This document shows positions 37,760 to 46,613 of a DNA stretch of 64,000 nt, in pieces. A model generated the notes under the pieces. It made no database searches and was not told where the DNA came from. It was given only the letters and a program-made list of their open reading frames with translations. The stretch spans positions 7,176,322 to 7,240,321 of the forward strand of contig NZ_CP036273.1 of NCBI RefSeq assembly GCF_007747215.1. Direction: 5' to 3'. This DNA is from Urbifossiella limnaea (lineage in GTDB: Bacteria > Planctomycetota > Planctomycetia > Gemmatales > Gemmataceae). The stretch's first letter is position 1, and each line of letters opens with the position of its first letter. Both the position numbers and the translations under genes were made by a program.

Positions 37760-39223
37760 ATGTCACGGCGAGCGTTTTTGGCGGCGTGCGCCGCACTGCT
37801 GGGGGTCGCCCCGGCGGCCCGAGCCCAGGCACCGGCCGACGTGCCACCGGTCCCCGCGGTCCAGCCGGCCCCCGGGGACGCCCCGCCCGGCCTGAACGGG
37901 CTCTACCCGACCATCCGCCCGGCCGAGGGCGTCGCCCCACTCCCGACCGGCGGAGCGGCCGCCTGTCCGACGTGCGACCTGCGCGGGCACGACCTCTGGA
38001 CCCGCCCGACGCTGACCGGCGACTGGGGCGGGCTGCGGCCCAACCTCCGGGACCACGGCGTCCAGTTCAACGCCAGCGTCACCCAGTTCGGGTTCGGCCT
38101 CGGCGGGGGGATTAACTCGCCGCGCGTCCCGCCGCTGCTCGGGCAGGGGGATACGAGCGCGTACACCGGCCGGGGCGACTACGAGTTGCTGTTCGACCTG
38201 GAGAAGTTCGGCGGGCTGCCGAAGGGAACCCTCACCGTTCGCGCCCAAAACTGGTGGGGCCAGTACGGGAACGTGAGCCTGAACACCGGGGCGTTCCCGC
38301 CGGCGGTCTTCCCCGCCGCCCTGCCGCCCGTCCCGAACGACCCGGGCGTGCCGATGCTCACCGACTTCTTCGTGACCCAGCCCTTCTCGCCGAACTTCGT
38401 GGTGTTCGCGGGGAAGAAGAACGTGATCGGGGCGGCCGACCAGGACGACTTCGCCGGCGGCAACGGCACCGTCCAGTTCATGAACCAGGCGTTCATCGCC
38501 AACCCGGCGTTCCTGCTCGCCCTCCCGTACACCGGGTTCACCGCCGGCGTGGTCAGCCCGCAGGAGTGGGGGGCCGTGTCCGCGTACGTGTACGACCCGC
38601 AGAACCGGACCAAGGACTTCTTCCGGTTCGACGACCTGTTCTCGACGGGCGTCATCGTCGGCACCGAGGTGAAACTGAAGACGAACTTCTTCGAACTCCC
38701 GGGCGAGCAGCACGTCGGCGGCATCTGGAAGCACCTGGCGCTGACGAACCTGGCGTTCAACGAGCCGCCGCCGGGCGTCTACCCGTACCAGGCGGTCGGC
38801 GGGTCGCCCACCCTCAACGACTCGTACACGGTCTACTACGGGTTCGACCAGTACGTGCAGGTGTACTCCGAGGACACGAAGCGCGGGTGGGGGCTGTTCG
38901 GGCGGGCGTCGATCAGCGACGGGAACCCGACCCCGATCCGCTACTTCCTCAGCGCCGGGGTCGGCGGGTACAGCCCGATCCGCCACCGCCAGGGCGACCA
39001 GTTCGGCGTCGGCTTCTACTACACCGGGCTGAGCCAGGAATTCGGCCCGCGGCCGCGGGCGGCCTTCGGCCCGCGCGACGGGTACGGGCTCGAAGTGTTC
39101 TACAACGTGCGGGTCACCCCCTGGATGAGCCTCACCCCCGACTTCCAGATCGTGAAGCCCGAGGCCGGGGCGATCGCTGACATGGCGTACATCGGCGGCT
39201 TCCGGCTGAAGCTCGACTTCTGA
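37760..39223 (+). CDS. OprB-family carbohydrate-selective porin
   Basis: 487 residues from ATG 37760, with GGAG seven nt upstream and a leader (MSRRAFLAACAALLGVAPAA) behind it. The mature part begins with a Pro-rich linker and then the OprB hallmark TLTGDWGGLRPNLRDHGVQF. It continues with alternating strands (YELLFDLEKFGGLPKGTL, FVVFAGKKNVIGAADQDDFA, FYYTGLSQEFGP) and ends in aromatic strand GGFRLKLDF with C-terminal Phe. OprB porins pass sugars. It is divergent from the FadL-OprP pair across a 211-nt region that holds island box 1. Confidence 0.87.
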   Translation: MSRRAFLAACAALLGVAPAARAQAPADVPPVPAVQPAPGDAPPGLNGLYPTIRPAEGVAPLPTGGAAACPTCDLRGHDLWTRPTLTGDWGGLRPNLRDHGVQFNASVTQFGFGLGGGINSPRVPPLLGQGDTSAYTGRGDYELLFDLEKFGGLPKGTLTVRAQNWWGQYGNVSLNTGAFPPAVFPAALPPVPNDPGVPMLTDFFVTQPFSPNFVVFAGKKNVIGAADQDDFAGGNGTVQFMNQAFIANPAFLLALPYTGFTAGVVSPQEWGAVSAYVYDPQNRTKDFFRFDDLFSTGVIVGTEVKLKTNFFELPGEQHVGGIWKHLALTNLAFNEPPPGVYPYQAVGGSPTLNDSYTVYYGFDQYVQVYSEDTKRGWGLFGRASISDGNPTPIRYFLSAGVGGYSPIRHRQGDQFGVGFYYTGLSQEFGPRPRAAFGPRDGYGLEVFYNVRVTPWMSLTPDFQIVKPEAGAIADMAYIGGFRLKLDF

Positions 39224-39258
39224 CCTCGCCGACGGCGGGGGCGGGCGCTCGCGGCCCG

Positions 39259-40182
39259 TCACCCCCGCCCGGTCTCCGACGGCCGCTCGCCGAAGTGGCG
39301 GCGGTAGTCGGCGGCGAAGTTCCCGAGGTGCGTGAACCCGTACTCCCGTGCCGCCGCGGCGACCGGCACGCCCGCGTCCGCCGCGAGCCGGGTGCGGACC
39401 GCGTTCAGCCGGAGCCGCCGGTAGAAGGTCATCGGGCCGCACCCGTACTGCTCCTTGAAGACGAGCCGCAGGGTGCGGTCGCTCGCGCCGAGCGCGGCAC
39501 ACAGGTCGAGGACGCCGAGCGGGCTCCGGAGGCTGCCGCGCATCAACTCCTCGGCCCGGCTCAGCAGGCTCAGCCGGGCCGGGAGCGTCGGGCTACGCCC
39601 GGCCTCCTCCCCGGTGCCGAGCGCCCGGGCGACCAGCCGCAGGTACTCCTGTTCGAACTGCCCGGCCTCGGGGTCGCTGAGGACCGGCCAGTCGCCGGTC
39701 GCGCCGAGCAACCGGTCCGTCGCCAGTCCCAGCGCGCGGTAGTCGTCGGGGCGCGGCGTGAGCACGGCCCACGCCCGCAGGGCGGGGAGCGGGTCGGGGC
39801 CGCCGATCGCGCGCGTCGCGGCCTCCAGCGCGGCCACGGGCACCGAGACGTTGAGGTACTCGGACGTCCGCGCCGACCGGTGATCGATGCCCGCGTCGGG
39901 GCCGCGGACGACCACCTGCCCGGGGTCCAGTCGCTGCCCGTGCCACACCCCGGCGGCGTTGCCCGGGAGCACGGGGGTGAGCGAGACGATGGTGCCGTTC
40001 TCCTGTCCGCGGAGGCGGAGGCTCTGCGTGCCGGTGATGCGGATGACCCGCACCGCACGGCTCCGCACCACCTGGAGCGACCCCTCGAAGCGCCCGCACG
40101 TGACCTGCTCGATGGTCCCGTCCCACCCCGCGAAGCACATGGGCACCTGCTCGAAGCTCGTCAGCCTGGAGCGAACCGCCAT
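39259..40182 (-). CDS. AraC-family transcriptional regulator
   Basis: 307 residues. The N-terminal ~200 residues are a cupin-like sensing domain of the AraC_binding_2 kind. The C-terminal ~100 residues carry the double helix-turn-helix: LDLCAALGASDRTLRLVFKE, then YGCGPMTFYRRLRLNAVRTR and VPVAAAAREYGFTHLGNFAA with the terminal YRRHFGERPSE. It is the only regulator on the island and is divergent from sulfatase gene 1 across 223 nt. It is the obvious candidate to bind the three 19-nt boxes. Convergent with the OprB gene (35 nt). Confidence 0.93.
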   Translation of the reverse strand: MAVRSRLTSFEQVPMCFAGWDGTIEQVTCGRFEGSLQVVRSRAVRVIRITGTQSLRLRGQENGTIVSLTPVLPGNAAGVWHGQRLDPGQVVVRGPDAGIDHRSARTSEYLNVSVPVAALEAATRAIGGPDPLPALRAWAVLTPRPDDYRALGLATDRLLGATGDWPVLSDPEAGQFEQEYLRLVARALGTGEEAGRSPTLPARLSLLSRAEELMRGSLRSPLGVLDLCAALGASDRTLRLVFKEQYGCGPMTFYRRLRLNAVRTRLAADAGVPVAAAAREYGFTHLGNFAADYRRHFGERPSETGRG

Positions 40183-40271
40183 CGCGCGTGTCCTCCCGAG
40201 GAGGGTTCGTGGCCGGCCGTCGTCCGCATCACCAACACATCAACCGGACTTCATCCGTTCTTCTGCAACAC

Positions 40272-40290
40272 TTGCCGTTTTTGGATAACC
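40272..40290 (+). promoter_or_regulatory. Island box 2: candidate AraC operator in the araC/sulfatase 1 region
   Basis: Reads TTGCCGTTTTTGGATAACC. It lies 90 nt before the AraC start (minus) and 116 nt before the sulfatase start at 40406. TTGCAC (40305-40310) followed 17 nt on by TACCCT (40328-40333) downstream of it is a possible weak promoter for the sulfatase, with the box just upstream of -35 as for an AraC activator. Confidence 0.55.
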
Positions 40291-40405
40291 CACCCACCCG
40301 CTGCTTGCACCGGTGTCCGAACACAATTACCCTACTGGGCTGGATAAGATTCAGCCAATCCGGTCGGGCGTGTTGTCATCCCCTTTCCCGCGTGAGGTCG
40401 CAGCT

Positions 40406-42166
40406 GTGAAGAGATCGTACCTCGGTAGCCTGGCGCTGGTCGCGCTCGGCAGCGCCCTCGGGTGGGCGGCGGCGTCGGGCAAGTTCGAGCTGCGGCCGGT
40501 CGCCGCGGCCCCGGAAGTGTCGGTCCCGCTCCCCACGCCGAGCGTCGCCCGCGCGACGCCGGGCGCGCCGGCCTGCTGCGACGTCGGCGGGGGCCGTGCC
40601 CCCAACGTGAGCCCGGCCGAGGCGGCGGCGCTGCTGGCGCACAACCAGCAGGTGACGGCCCAGGCGCAGAAGGACGGGAAGAAGCCGAACATCCTCGTGA
40701 TCTGGGGCGACGACATCGGGGTGCACAACATCTCGGCGTACAACCACGGCATCATGGGCTACCAGACGCCGAACATCGACCGCATCGCCCGCGAGGGCGC
40801 GCTGTTCACCGACGCCTACGGCGAGCAGTCGTGCACCGCCGGCCGGGCCGCGTTCCTCCTCGGCCAGCACCCGTTCCGCACCGGCATGCTCACCATCGGC
40901 ATGCCCGGCAGCACCCACGGCATCCCGCCCTGGGCGCCGACGATCGCCGACCTGCTGCTGAACCACGGCTACCTGACCGCGCAGTTCGGGAAGAACCACC
41001 TCGGCGACCAGGACAGCCACCTCCCGACCGCCCACGGGTTCGGCGAGTTCTTCGGCAACCTGTACCACCTGAACGCCGAGGAAGAGCCCGAGACGTACTA
41101 CTACCCGAAGGACCCCGAGTTCCGCAAGAAGTTCGGCCCGCGCGGCGTGATCAAGTCCACCGCCGGCGGCGAGATCAAGGACACCGGGCCGCTCAACCGC
41201 AAGCGGATGGAGACGATCGACGAGGAGATGCTGGCGTCCAGCCTCGACTTCATGGACCGGGCGGTGAAGGCCCAGAAGCCGTTCTTCCTGTGGCACAACA
41301 GCACCCGCATGCACGTGTGGACGCGGCTGAAGAAGGAGAGCGAGGGGAAGACCGGCATCGGCCTGTACCCGGACGGCATGGTCGAGCACGACGGCCACGT
41401 CGGCCAGCTGCTCAAGAAGCTCGACGACCTGGGGATCGCCGACAACACCATCGTGATGTACTCGACCGACAACGGGGCCGAGTCGGGGTCGTGGCCGGAC
41501 GGCGGGATCACGCCGTTCTTCGGCGAGAAGGGGACCACCTGGGAGGGCGGGCACCGGGTGCCGCTGCTGGTCCGGTGGCCCGGGGTGCTCAAGGCGGGGA
41601 GCAAGATCATCGACCCGATCGCCCACAACGACTGGCTCCCGACGTTCCTGGCCGCGGCCGGCGAGCCGGACGTCAAGGAGAAGTTGAAGACCGGCCACCG
41701 AGCCAACGGGAAAGACTTTAAGGTCCATTTGGACGGGTACAACTGGTTACCATTCTTCCAGGGGCGGGAGGCGCGGAGCCCCCGGAACGAGTACCTGTAC
41801 TTCGGCCAGGGCGGCGAGCTGAACGCGGTCCGCTACCGCAACTGGAAGGTCCACTTCGCCACCTTCCAGGGGAACATCGCGACCGGGGTGCGGCAGGTGT
41901 CGAACTGGCCGCTCATCATCAACCTCCGGGCCGACCCGTACGAGATGATGTGGAAGCACGGCGAGATGGGGTACCTCCGCTGGTACGCCGACAACATGTG
42001 GATCTTCGTCCCCATCCAGGGGGTCATCCGCGACTTCTTCGCCGACTACGACAAGTTCCCCCGCCAGGAGGGGAGCAGCCTGAACGCCGCGGGGATCAAC
42101 TACAACTCGATCCGCGTCCAGGAGCTGATGCGCCGCCTCGAGGCGCCGGCGACGCCGCGGAACTGA
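40406..42166 (+). CDS. Exported Cys-type sulfatase 1 (arylsulfatase family)
   Basis: 586 residues from GTG 40406, preceded by GAGG and opening a leader (SYLGSLALVALGSALGWAAA). Sulfatase fold: KKPNILVIWGDDIGVHNIS gives the metal aspartates. The active-site motif SCTAGRAAFLLGQHPFRTG has Cys143, the residue to be oxidised to formylglycine, in C-x-A-x-R form where C-x-P-x-R is canonical. QFGKNHLGD, FLWHNSTRMHVWT and YSTDNGAESGSW (metal Asp-Asn) complete the site. It hydrolyses sulfate esters; the substrate is unknown. It is a paralogue of the gene at 43057. A hairpin at 42178-42210 follows. Confidence 0.93.
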   Translation: MKRSYLGSLALVALGSALGWAAASGKFELRPVAAAPEVSVPLPTPSVARATPGAPACCDVGGGRAPNVSPAEAAALLAHNQQVTAQAQKDGKKPNILVIWGDDIGVHNISAYNHGIMGYQTPNIDRIAREGALFTDAYGEQSCTAGRAAFLLGQHPFRTGMLTIGMPGSTHGIPPWAPTIADLLLNHGYLTAQFGKNHLGDQDSHLPTAHGFGEFFGNLYHLNAEEEPETYYYPKDPEFRKKFGPRGVIKSTAGGEIKDTGPLNRKRMETIDEEMLASSLDFMDRAVKAQKPFFLWHNSTRMHVWTRLKKESEGKTGIGLYPDGMVEHDGHVGQLLKKLDDLGIADNTIVMYSTDNGAESGSWPDGGITPFFGEKGTTWEGGHRVPLLVRWPGVLKAGSKIIDPIAHNDWLPTFLAAAGEPDVKEKLKTGHRANGKDFKVHLDGYNWLPFFQGREARSPRNEYLYFGQGGELNAVRYRNWKVHFATFQGNIATGVRQVSNWPLIINLRADPYEMMWKHGEMGYLRWYADNMWIFVPIQGVIRDFFADYDKFPRQEGSSLNAAGINYNSIRVQELMRRLEAPATPRN

Positions 42167-42177
42167 CCCGTCCCGCG

Positions 42178-42210
42178 AGCGGCCCGGCGGAGAACACCCG
42201 CCGGGCCGCT
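42178..42210 (+). terminator. GC-rich hairpin after sulfatase 1
   Basis: Arms AGCGGCCCGGCGG (42178-42190) and CCGCCGGGCCGCT (42198-42210) pair perfectly over 13 bp with a 7-nt loop. It starts 12 nt after the stop codon. There is no T-run, so it is a weak terminator or an mRNA-stabilising hairpin. Confidence 0.55.
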
Positions 42211-42244
42211 CCCCCGTTGACCCTCACCCGAACCGACTCCCACG

Positions 42245-42688
42245 ATGAGTGCCACACCCGTCGGGCCGATCGGGCAATTCTTCGTCCGAACCGTCCGCCC
42301 GTTCTTCCTGCTCACGGGGGCCGGGACGGCGCTGGTCGGGCTCTACGCCGTCGCCCCCGCGTGGGCCATGCCCAACGTGGCGAAGTTGCCCTACCTGCGG
42401 GACTACACGGTCATCGTCCAGCACTGGGGGATCATGGTCGGCCTCATGGGCGCGGCCATGATGCTCGCCGCCGTGGTCCCGGCCTGGCGCGTCCCGATCC
42501 TGCTCTACAGCGCGCTGGAAAAGGCGTTCATGGTGTGGCTCGTGCTGTCCAACGCCGGCGAGCCGTTCGTGAGCGGGTTCTGGGTTCCGTTCGCGGTCGA
42601 CGCCACCGTGGTGATCTACACCGTCGGCTACTTCGCCGCCGTCGGCTTCCGGGCGCCGCCACCGACACACCCGCCGCGGGCAAATTGA
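42245..42688 (+). CDS. Four-TM membrane protein, unknown function
   Basis: 147 residues with four hydrophobic helices: ~18-40 (FFLLTGAGTALVGLYAVAPA), ~60-82 (GIMVGLMGAAMMLAAVVPAW), ~86-104 and ~110-135 (FAVDATVVIYTVGYFAAVGF). No catalytic motif is visible. It sits between the two sulfatase genes, 34 nt beyond the hairpin, on the same strand. It could be an accessory of the sulfatase module, but I cannot name a family. Confidence 0.75.
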   Translation: MSATPVGPIGQFFVRTVRPFFLLTGAGTALVGLYAVAPAWAMPNVAKLPYLRDYTVIVQHWGIMVGLMGAAMMLAAVVPAWRVPILLYSALEKAFMVWLVLSNAGEPFVSGFWVPFAVDATVVIYTVGYFAAVGFRAPPPTHPPRAN

Positions 42689-42942
42689 TACCAGAGCGGG
42701 TAGATCCGCGGCTGGTAGTCGCAAGTGTCGTCGGGCCAGAGACTCCCGCCGCGGCCGACCCGAACGAATCGTTCCAACAGTATTTCTTCCAGACGACTCA
42801 GTGCTTCCACGGACGGGGTGTCTCCGTCCCTGGAACCAATGAGAGCCGCCCGAGCCCGCCGGCGTGCGAGCCCGGCCAGCCCTCGCGGGTAACGAACGTG
42901 GCGAGGTGCTCGAAATCGGTGTGGGTCGCTTACCCCAGCCGT

Positions 42943-42961
42943 TTGCCGATTGTGGATAGTC
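42943..42961 (+). promoter_or_regulatory. Island box 3: candidate AraC operator upstream of sulfatase 2
   Basis: Reads TTGCCGATTGTGGATAGTC. It lies 96 nt before the sulfatase 2 start, in a 368-nt gene-free stretch (42689-43056). Its presence suggests that sulfatase 2 has its own regulated promoter and is not only read from sulfatase 1. Confidence 0.5.
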
Positions 42962-43056
42962 GACTGGTTTGACTTTGGGAGTTACCGGTCTTGCACGTAT
43001 GGCAGACCGTGGGACGCGCTCGCACCGCCGCCCCACATGTCTCCACGGGACACAAC

Positions 43057-44847
43057 ATGATGACTCGCTCCAACCTCGTCGCGGGGGCGTTCGTCGCCCT
43101 CGCGGCCACACTCGGGTGGGCGGCCGGGGCCGACCGCCTCAGCCTCCCGTTCGCCCGCACGGTCGCCGCCGAGCCTGCCGAGCAGCCCGTCGCGGTGCCG
43201 CTCCGCGCGCCCGCGGCGCGGCCCGGCCCCGCCGCCGGTCCCGTCGATTGTGCCCCGGCCGACCCTGTCGCCGCCGCGGTCGCCATCCACAACCAGCAGG
43301 TCGTGGCCCAGGCGCAGAAGGACGGGAAGAAGCCGAACATCTGCGTCATCTGGGGCGACGACGTCGGGCAGTCGAACGTCAGCGCCTACACGATGGGGCT
43401 GATGGGCTACCGCACCCCGAACATCGACCGGATCGCCCGCGAGGGCATGATCTTCACCGACTACTACGCCGAGCAGAGCTGCACCGCCGGCCGGGCGTCG
43501 TTCATCACCGGCCAGCACGGGCTCCGCACCGGGCTCACCAAGGTCGGCCTCCCCGGCGCCACCCTCGGCCTCCAGGCCGAAGACCCGACCATCGCGATCA
43601 TCCTCCAGATGCTCGGGTACGCGACCGGGCAGTTCGGCAAGAACCACCTCGGCGACCGGAACGAGTTCCTCCCCACCGTCCACGGGTTCGACGAGTTCTA
43701 CGGCAACCTGTACCACCTGAACGCGGAGGAGGAGCCCGAGCTGCCGGACTACCCGCGCGACCCGGCGTTCCGCGCCCGGTACGGCCCGCGCGGGGTGCTC
43801 GACACCAAGGCCAGCGACAAGGACGACCCGACCGTGGACCCGCGGTTCGGCAAGGTCGGCAAGCAGGTCATCAAGGACACCGGCCCGCTGACCAAGAAGC
43901 GGATGGAGACGATCGACGACGACGTGGCCGCCCGGTCGGCCGAGTTCATTCAGCGGCAGGCGAAGGCGGGCAAGCCGTTCTTCGTGTGGGTGAACTTTAC
44001 CCACATGCACCTGCGCACCCACGTCAAGCCGGAGAGCCGTGGCCAGTCCGGCCCGGGGATGAGCGCGTACATCGACGCGATGATCGACCACGACAAGAAC
44101 GTCGGCACCGTCCTCAAGGCGCTGGAGGACGCCGGGGTGTCGGACAACACGTTCGTGATGTACGGCACCGACAACGGCCCGCATATGAACTCGTGGCCGG
44201 ACGGCGCCATGACCCCGTTCCGGAACGAGAAGAACTCGAACTGGGAGGGCGCCTACCGGGTGCCGTGCATGGTCCGGTGGCCCGGCCGGATCCGCCCGGG
44301 GAGCGTGTCCAACGAGATGGTCGCGCACCTCGACTGGCTGCCGACGTTCGCGGCGATGGCCGGCGACGACCAGATCACCCAGAAGCTGCTGGCGGGGCTG
44401 CGGGTCGGGGACCGGACGTACAAGGTCCACCTCGACGGGTACAACCTCGTCCCGTACCTGACCGGGCAGGTGCCGAAGAGCCCGCGCGAGTCGTTCATCT
44501 ACTGCAACGACGACCAGCAGGTCACCGGCCTGCGGTACCACCAGTGGAAGATCGTGTTCATGGAGCAGCGGGTGCAGGGAACGCTACGCATCTGGGCCGA
44601 GCCGTTCGTGATGCTGCGGGTGCCGAAGATTTTCAACCTCCGGCTCGACCCGTACGAGCGGGCCGACATCACCTCGAACACCTACTACGACTGGCTGATG
44701 GACCATGTGTTCCTGCTGGTCCCGGCGCAGGACTACATCGGCAAGTTTCTGATGACGTTCCGCGACTACCCGCAGCGGCAGAAGGCCGCGAGCTTCAACC
44801 TCGACGACGTGATGCGCCGCCTGTCGGAAGGCCACGGGAGCCGGTGA
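43057..44847 (+). CDS. Exported Cys-type sulfatase 2 (arylsulfatase family)
   Basis: 596 residues. ATG 43057 (an ATGATG pair) opens a signal sequence (SNLVAGAFVALAATLGWAAG). The layout is the same as sulfatase 1, including the shared block NQQVVAQAQKDGKKPNI and the active-site motif SCTAGRASFITGQHGLRTG with Cys142. QFGKNHLGDRNEFLPTVHGF, FVWVNFTHMHLRTH and YGTDNGPHMNSWPDG follow. The two proteins are clear paralogues but differ in the middle (residues ~230-290) and in the C-terminal part, so they may act on different substrates or positions. Both need formylglycine formation, supplied by the gene at 46614. Confidence 0.93.
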   Translation: MMTRSNLVAGAFVALAATLGWAAGADRLSLPFARTVAAEPAEQPVAVPLRAPAARPGPAAGPVDCAPADPVAAAVAIHNQQVVAQAQKDGKKPNICVIWGDDVGQSNVSAYTMGLMGYRTPNIDRIAREGMIFTDYYAEQSCTAGRASFITGQHGLRTGLTKVGLPGATLGLQAEDPTIAIILQMLGYATGQFGKNHLGDRNEFLPTVHGFDEFYGNLYHLNAEEEPELPDYPRDPAFRARYGPRGVLDTKASDKDDPTVDPRFGKVGKQVIKDTGPLTKKRMETIDDDVAARSAEFIQRQAKAGKPFFVWVNFTHMHLRTHVKPESRGQSGPGMSAYIDAMIDHDKNVGTVLKALEDAGVSDNTFVMYGTDNGPHMNSWPDGAMTPFRNEKNSNWEGAYRVPCMVRWPGRIRPGSVSNEMVAHLDWLPTFAAMAGDDQITQKLLAGLRVGDRTYKVHLDGYNLVPYLTGQVPKSPRESFIYCNDDQQVTGLRYHQWKIVFMEQRVQGTLRIWAEPFVMLRVPKIFNLRLDPYERADITSNTYYDWLMDHVFLLVPAQDYIGKFLMTFRDYPQRQKAASFNLDDVMRRLSEGHGSR

Positions 44848-44861
44848 CGCCGTAATGCTCG

Positions 44862-44899
44862 GGGGCGCCCGGCCGGTCGCACGACCGGCCGGGCGCCCC
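44862..44899 (+). terminator. Strong GC-rich hairpin after sulfatase 2
   Basis: Arms 44862-44879 (GGGGCGCCCGGCCGGTCG) and 44882-44899 are perfect reverse complements, an 18-bp stem with a minimal loop. It begins 15 nt after the stop codon. It probably ends or attenuates the sulfatase 2 transcript before the 2H-HAD gene. Confidence 0.65.
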
Positions 44900-44945
44900 G
44901 TCGTACAACGTGAGTGATCGGTTCACATCTCTGCGGGAGCAGGCA

Positions 44946-46577
44946 ATGCGATCGCTATTGGCCGCGATGCTGGGGGCTGCCTGTCTGCTGGCGGGCCTCG
45001 CGCCGGTCGTGCCGGCCCAGCCGCCGGCAGACGCCGGGGTGACGGCGATCGACGTGCTCCTCGACCCGGACGCGGTCATGGCGGACCGGGCCGGCGCGGC
45101 GAACGCCCGACTCCGCGGCGACTTCCCGAAGGGCTTCGCCCTCGACGCCGACCACGCCCCGCACGTCACCATCGTCCAGCGGTACGTCCGCACCGCCGAC
45201 CTGGAGAAGGTCTACTCCGCCGTGGCGAAGGTCGCCGCGGACGAGAACCCGACCGCGCTGGAGCTCCGGGCGACGGGATACTACGACATCCCGTTCCAGG
45301 AGCTGGGCCTGGCCGGGATCGTGGTCCGCCCGACGCCCGAGTTGCTCCGCCTCCAACAGAAGGTGATCGACGCCGTCGCCCCGTACACGGTCGCGAAGGG
45401 GACCGGCGCCGCGTTCGCCCCCGACCCCACCGGCGCGGCCATCAACCAGCCGACTATCGACTACGTCGCCGGGTTCGTGCCGGCGGGCAGCGGCGCGAAG
45501 TACAACCCGCACGTGACCGTGGGCATCGGCACGCGGGCGTTCGTCGACAAGCTCAAGGCCGAACCGTTCGACTCGTTCACCTTCAAGCCGCGGGCGGTCA
45601 GCGTCTACCAACTCGGGAATTTCGGCACGGCCCAGAAGCGGTTGTGGACCTCGGCCCCCGCCGACCCGCTGCCGTCGTGGAAGGACACCGCGAGCAAGGG
45701 GGCCGTCCTCGCCTTCGTCGCCAAGACGACGAAGGCCGGCGGCCCCGACTTCGTGCCCCCGGCGGAGCGGATCGCCGTGTTCGACAACGACGGCACGCTG
45801 TGGTGCGAGCAGCCGATCGTCCCCCAACTCGTTTTCGCCCTCGACCGGGTGAAGGCGCTCGCCCCCCAACACCCCGAATGGGCCGACAAGGAGCCGTTCA
45901 AGGCGGCGCTCGCCGGAGACGTGAAGGCGCTCGCGGCCGGCGGGACGAAGGGAGTCGTCGAGCTGATGATGGCGACGCACGCCGGCAACACCACGACCGA
46001 GTTCGAGGCGATCGTCGCCGCCTGGATCGCCGCCGCGAGGCACCCCAAGTACGACCGGCCGTACACCGAGACGGTGTACCAGCCGATGCTGGAGGTGCTG
46101 AGCCACCTGCGCGCGAGCGGGTACAAGACGTACATCGTGTCCGGCGGCGGGGTCGAGTTCATGCGGGTGTGGGCCGACCGGGTGTACGGCATCCCGCCCG
46201 AGCAGGTAATCGGCAGCACCATCGCCACTGAATACCAGGAGCGGGACGGCGTGCCGGTCCTGGTGCGGCTGCCCCGGCTCGACTTCAACGACGACAAGGG
46301 CGGGAAGCCGGTCGCCATCAACAAGTTCATCGGCCGCCGGCCGGTGATGTGCTTCGGCAACTCGGACGGCGACTACGAGATGCTCCGGTACACGACGGCC
46401 GGCGCCGGCCCGCGGTTCGGCCTGATCGTCCACCACACCGACGCCGCGCGCGAGTACGCCTACGACCGCACGTCCCACATCGGGCGGCTCGCCAGGGCGC
46501 TGGACGAAGCCCCGGCGCGGGGCTGGTCCGTGGTCAGTATGAAAGACGACTGGGCCACGATGTTCCCGCCCCGGTAG
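44946..46577 (+). CDS. Exported fusion of a 2H-phosphoesterase domain and a HAD phosphatase
   Basis: 543 residues from ATG 44946, with GGAG eight nt upstream and a signal peptide (MRSLLAAMLGAACLLAGLAP). Residues ~25-235 are a 2H (LigT/2'-5' ligase-like) domain with two H-x-T motifs: HVTIVQRYV (His73, Thr75) and HVTVGIGT (His189, Thr191). Residues ~265-543 are a HAD hydrolase: motif I VFDNDGTLW (Asp280, Asp282), motif II YIVSGGG, and motif IV CFGNSDGDYEML. All catalytic residues look intact. 2H enzymes open cyclic phosphodiesters and HADs remove phosphate, so a two-step dephosphorylation in the periplasm is a reasonable guess. It lies 36 nt ahead of the FGE gene, so the two are likely one operon. 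Confidence 0.87.
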   Translation: MRSLLAAMLGAACLLAGLAPVVPAQPPADAGVTAIDVLLDPDAVMADRAGAANARLRGDFPKGFALDADHAPHVTIVQRYVRTADLEKVYSAVAKVAADENPTALELRATGYYDIPFQELGLAGIVVRPTPELLRLQQKVIDAVAPYTVAKGTGAAFAPDPTGAAINQPTIDYVAGFVPAGSGAKYNPHVTVGIGTRAFVDKLKAEPFDSFTFKPRAVSVYQLGNFGTAQKRLWTSAPADPLPSWKDTASKGAVLAFVAKTTKAGGPDFVPPAERIAVFDNDGTLWCEQPIVPQLVFALDRVKALAPQHPEWADKEPFKAALAGDVKALAAGGTKGVVELMMATHAGNTTTEFEAIVAAWIAAARHPKYDRPYTETVYQPMLEVLSHLRASGYKTYIVSGGGVEFMRVWADRVYGIPPEQVIGSTIATEYQERDGVPVLVRLPRLDFNDDKGGKPVAINKFIGRRPVMCFGNSDGDYEMLRYTTAGAGPRFGLIVHHTDAAREYAYDRTSHIGRLARALDEAPARGWSVVSMKDDWATMFPPR

Positions 46578-46613
46578 TCGTCTTCTTCCACTTCCACAAC
46601 GTCGTGTAGGGCC

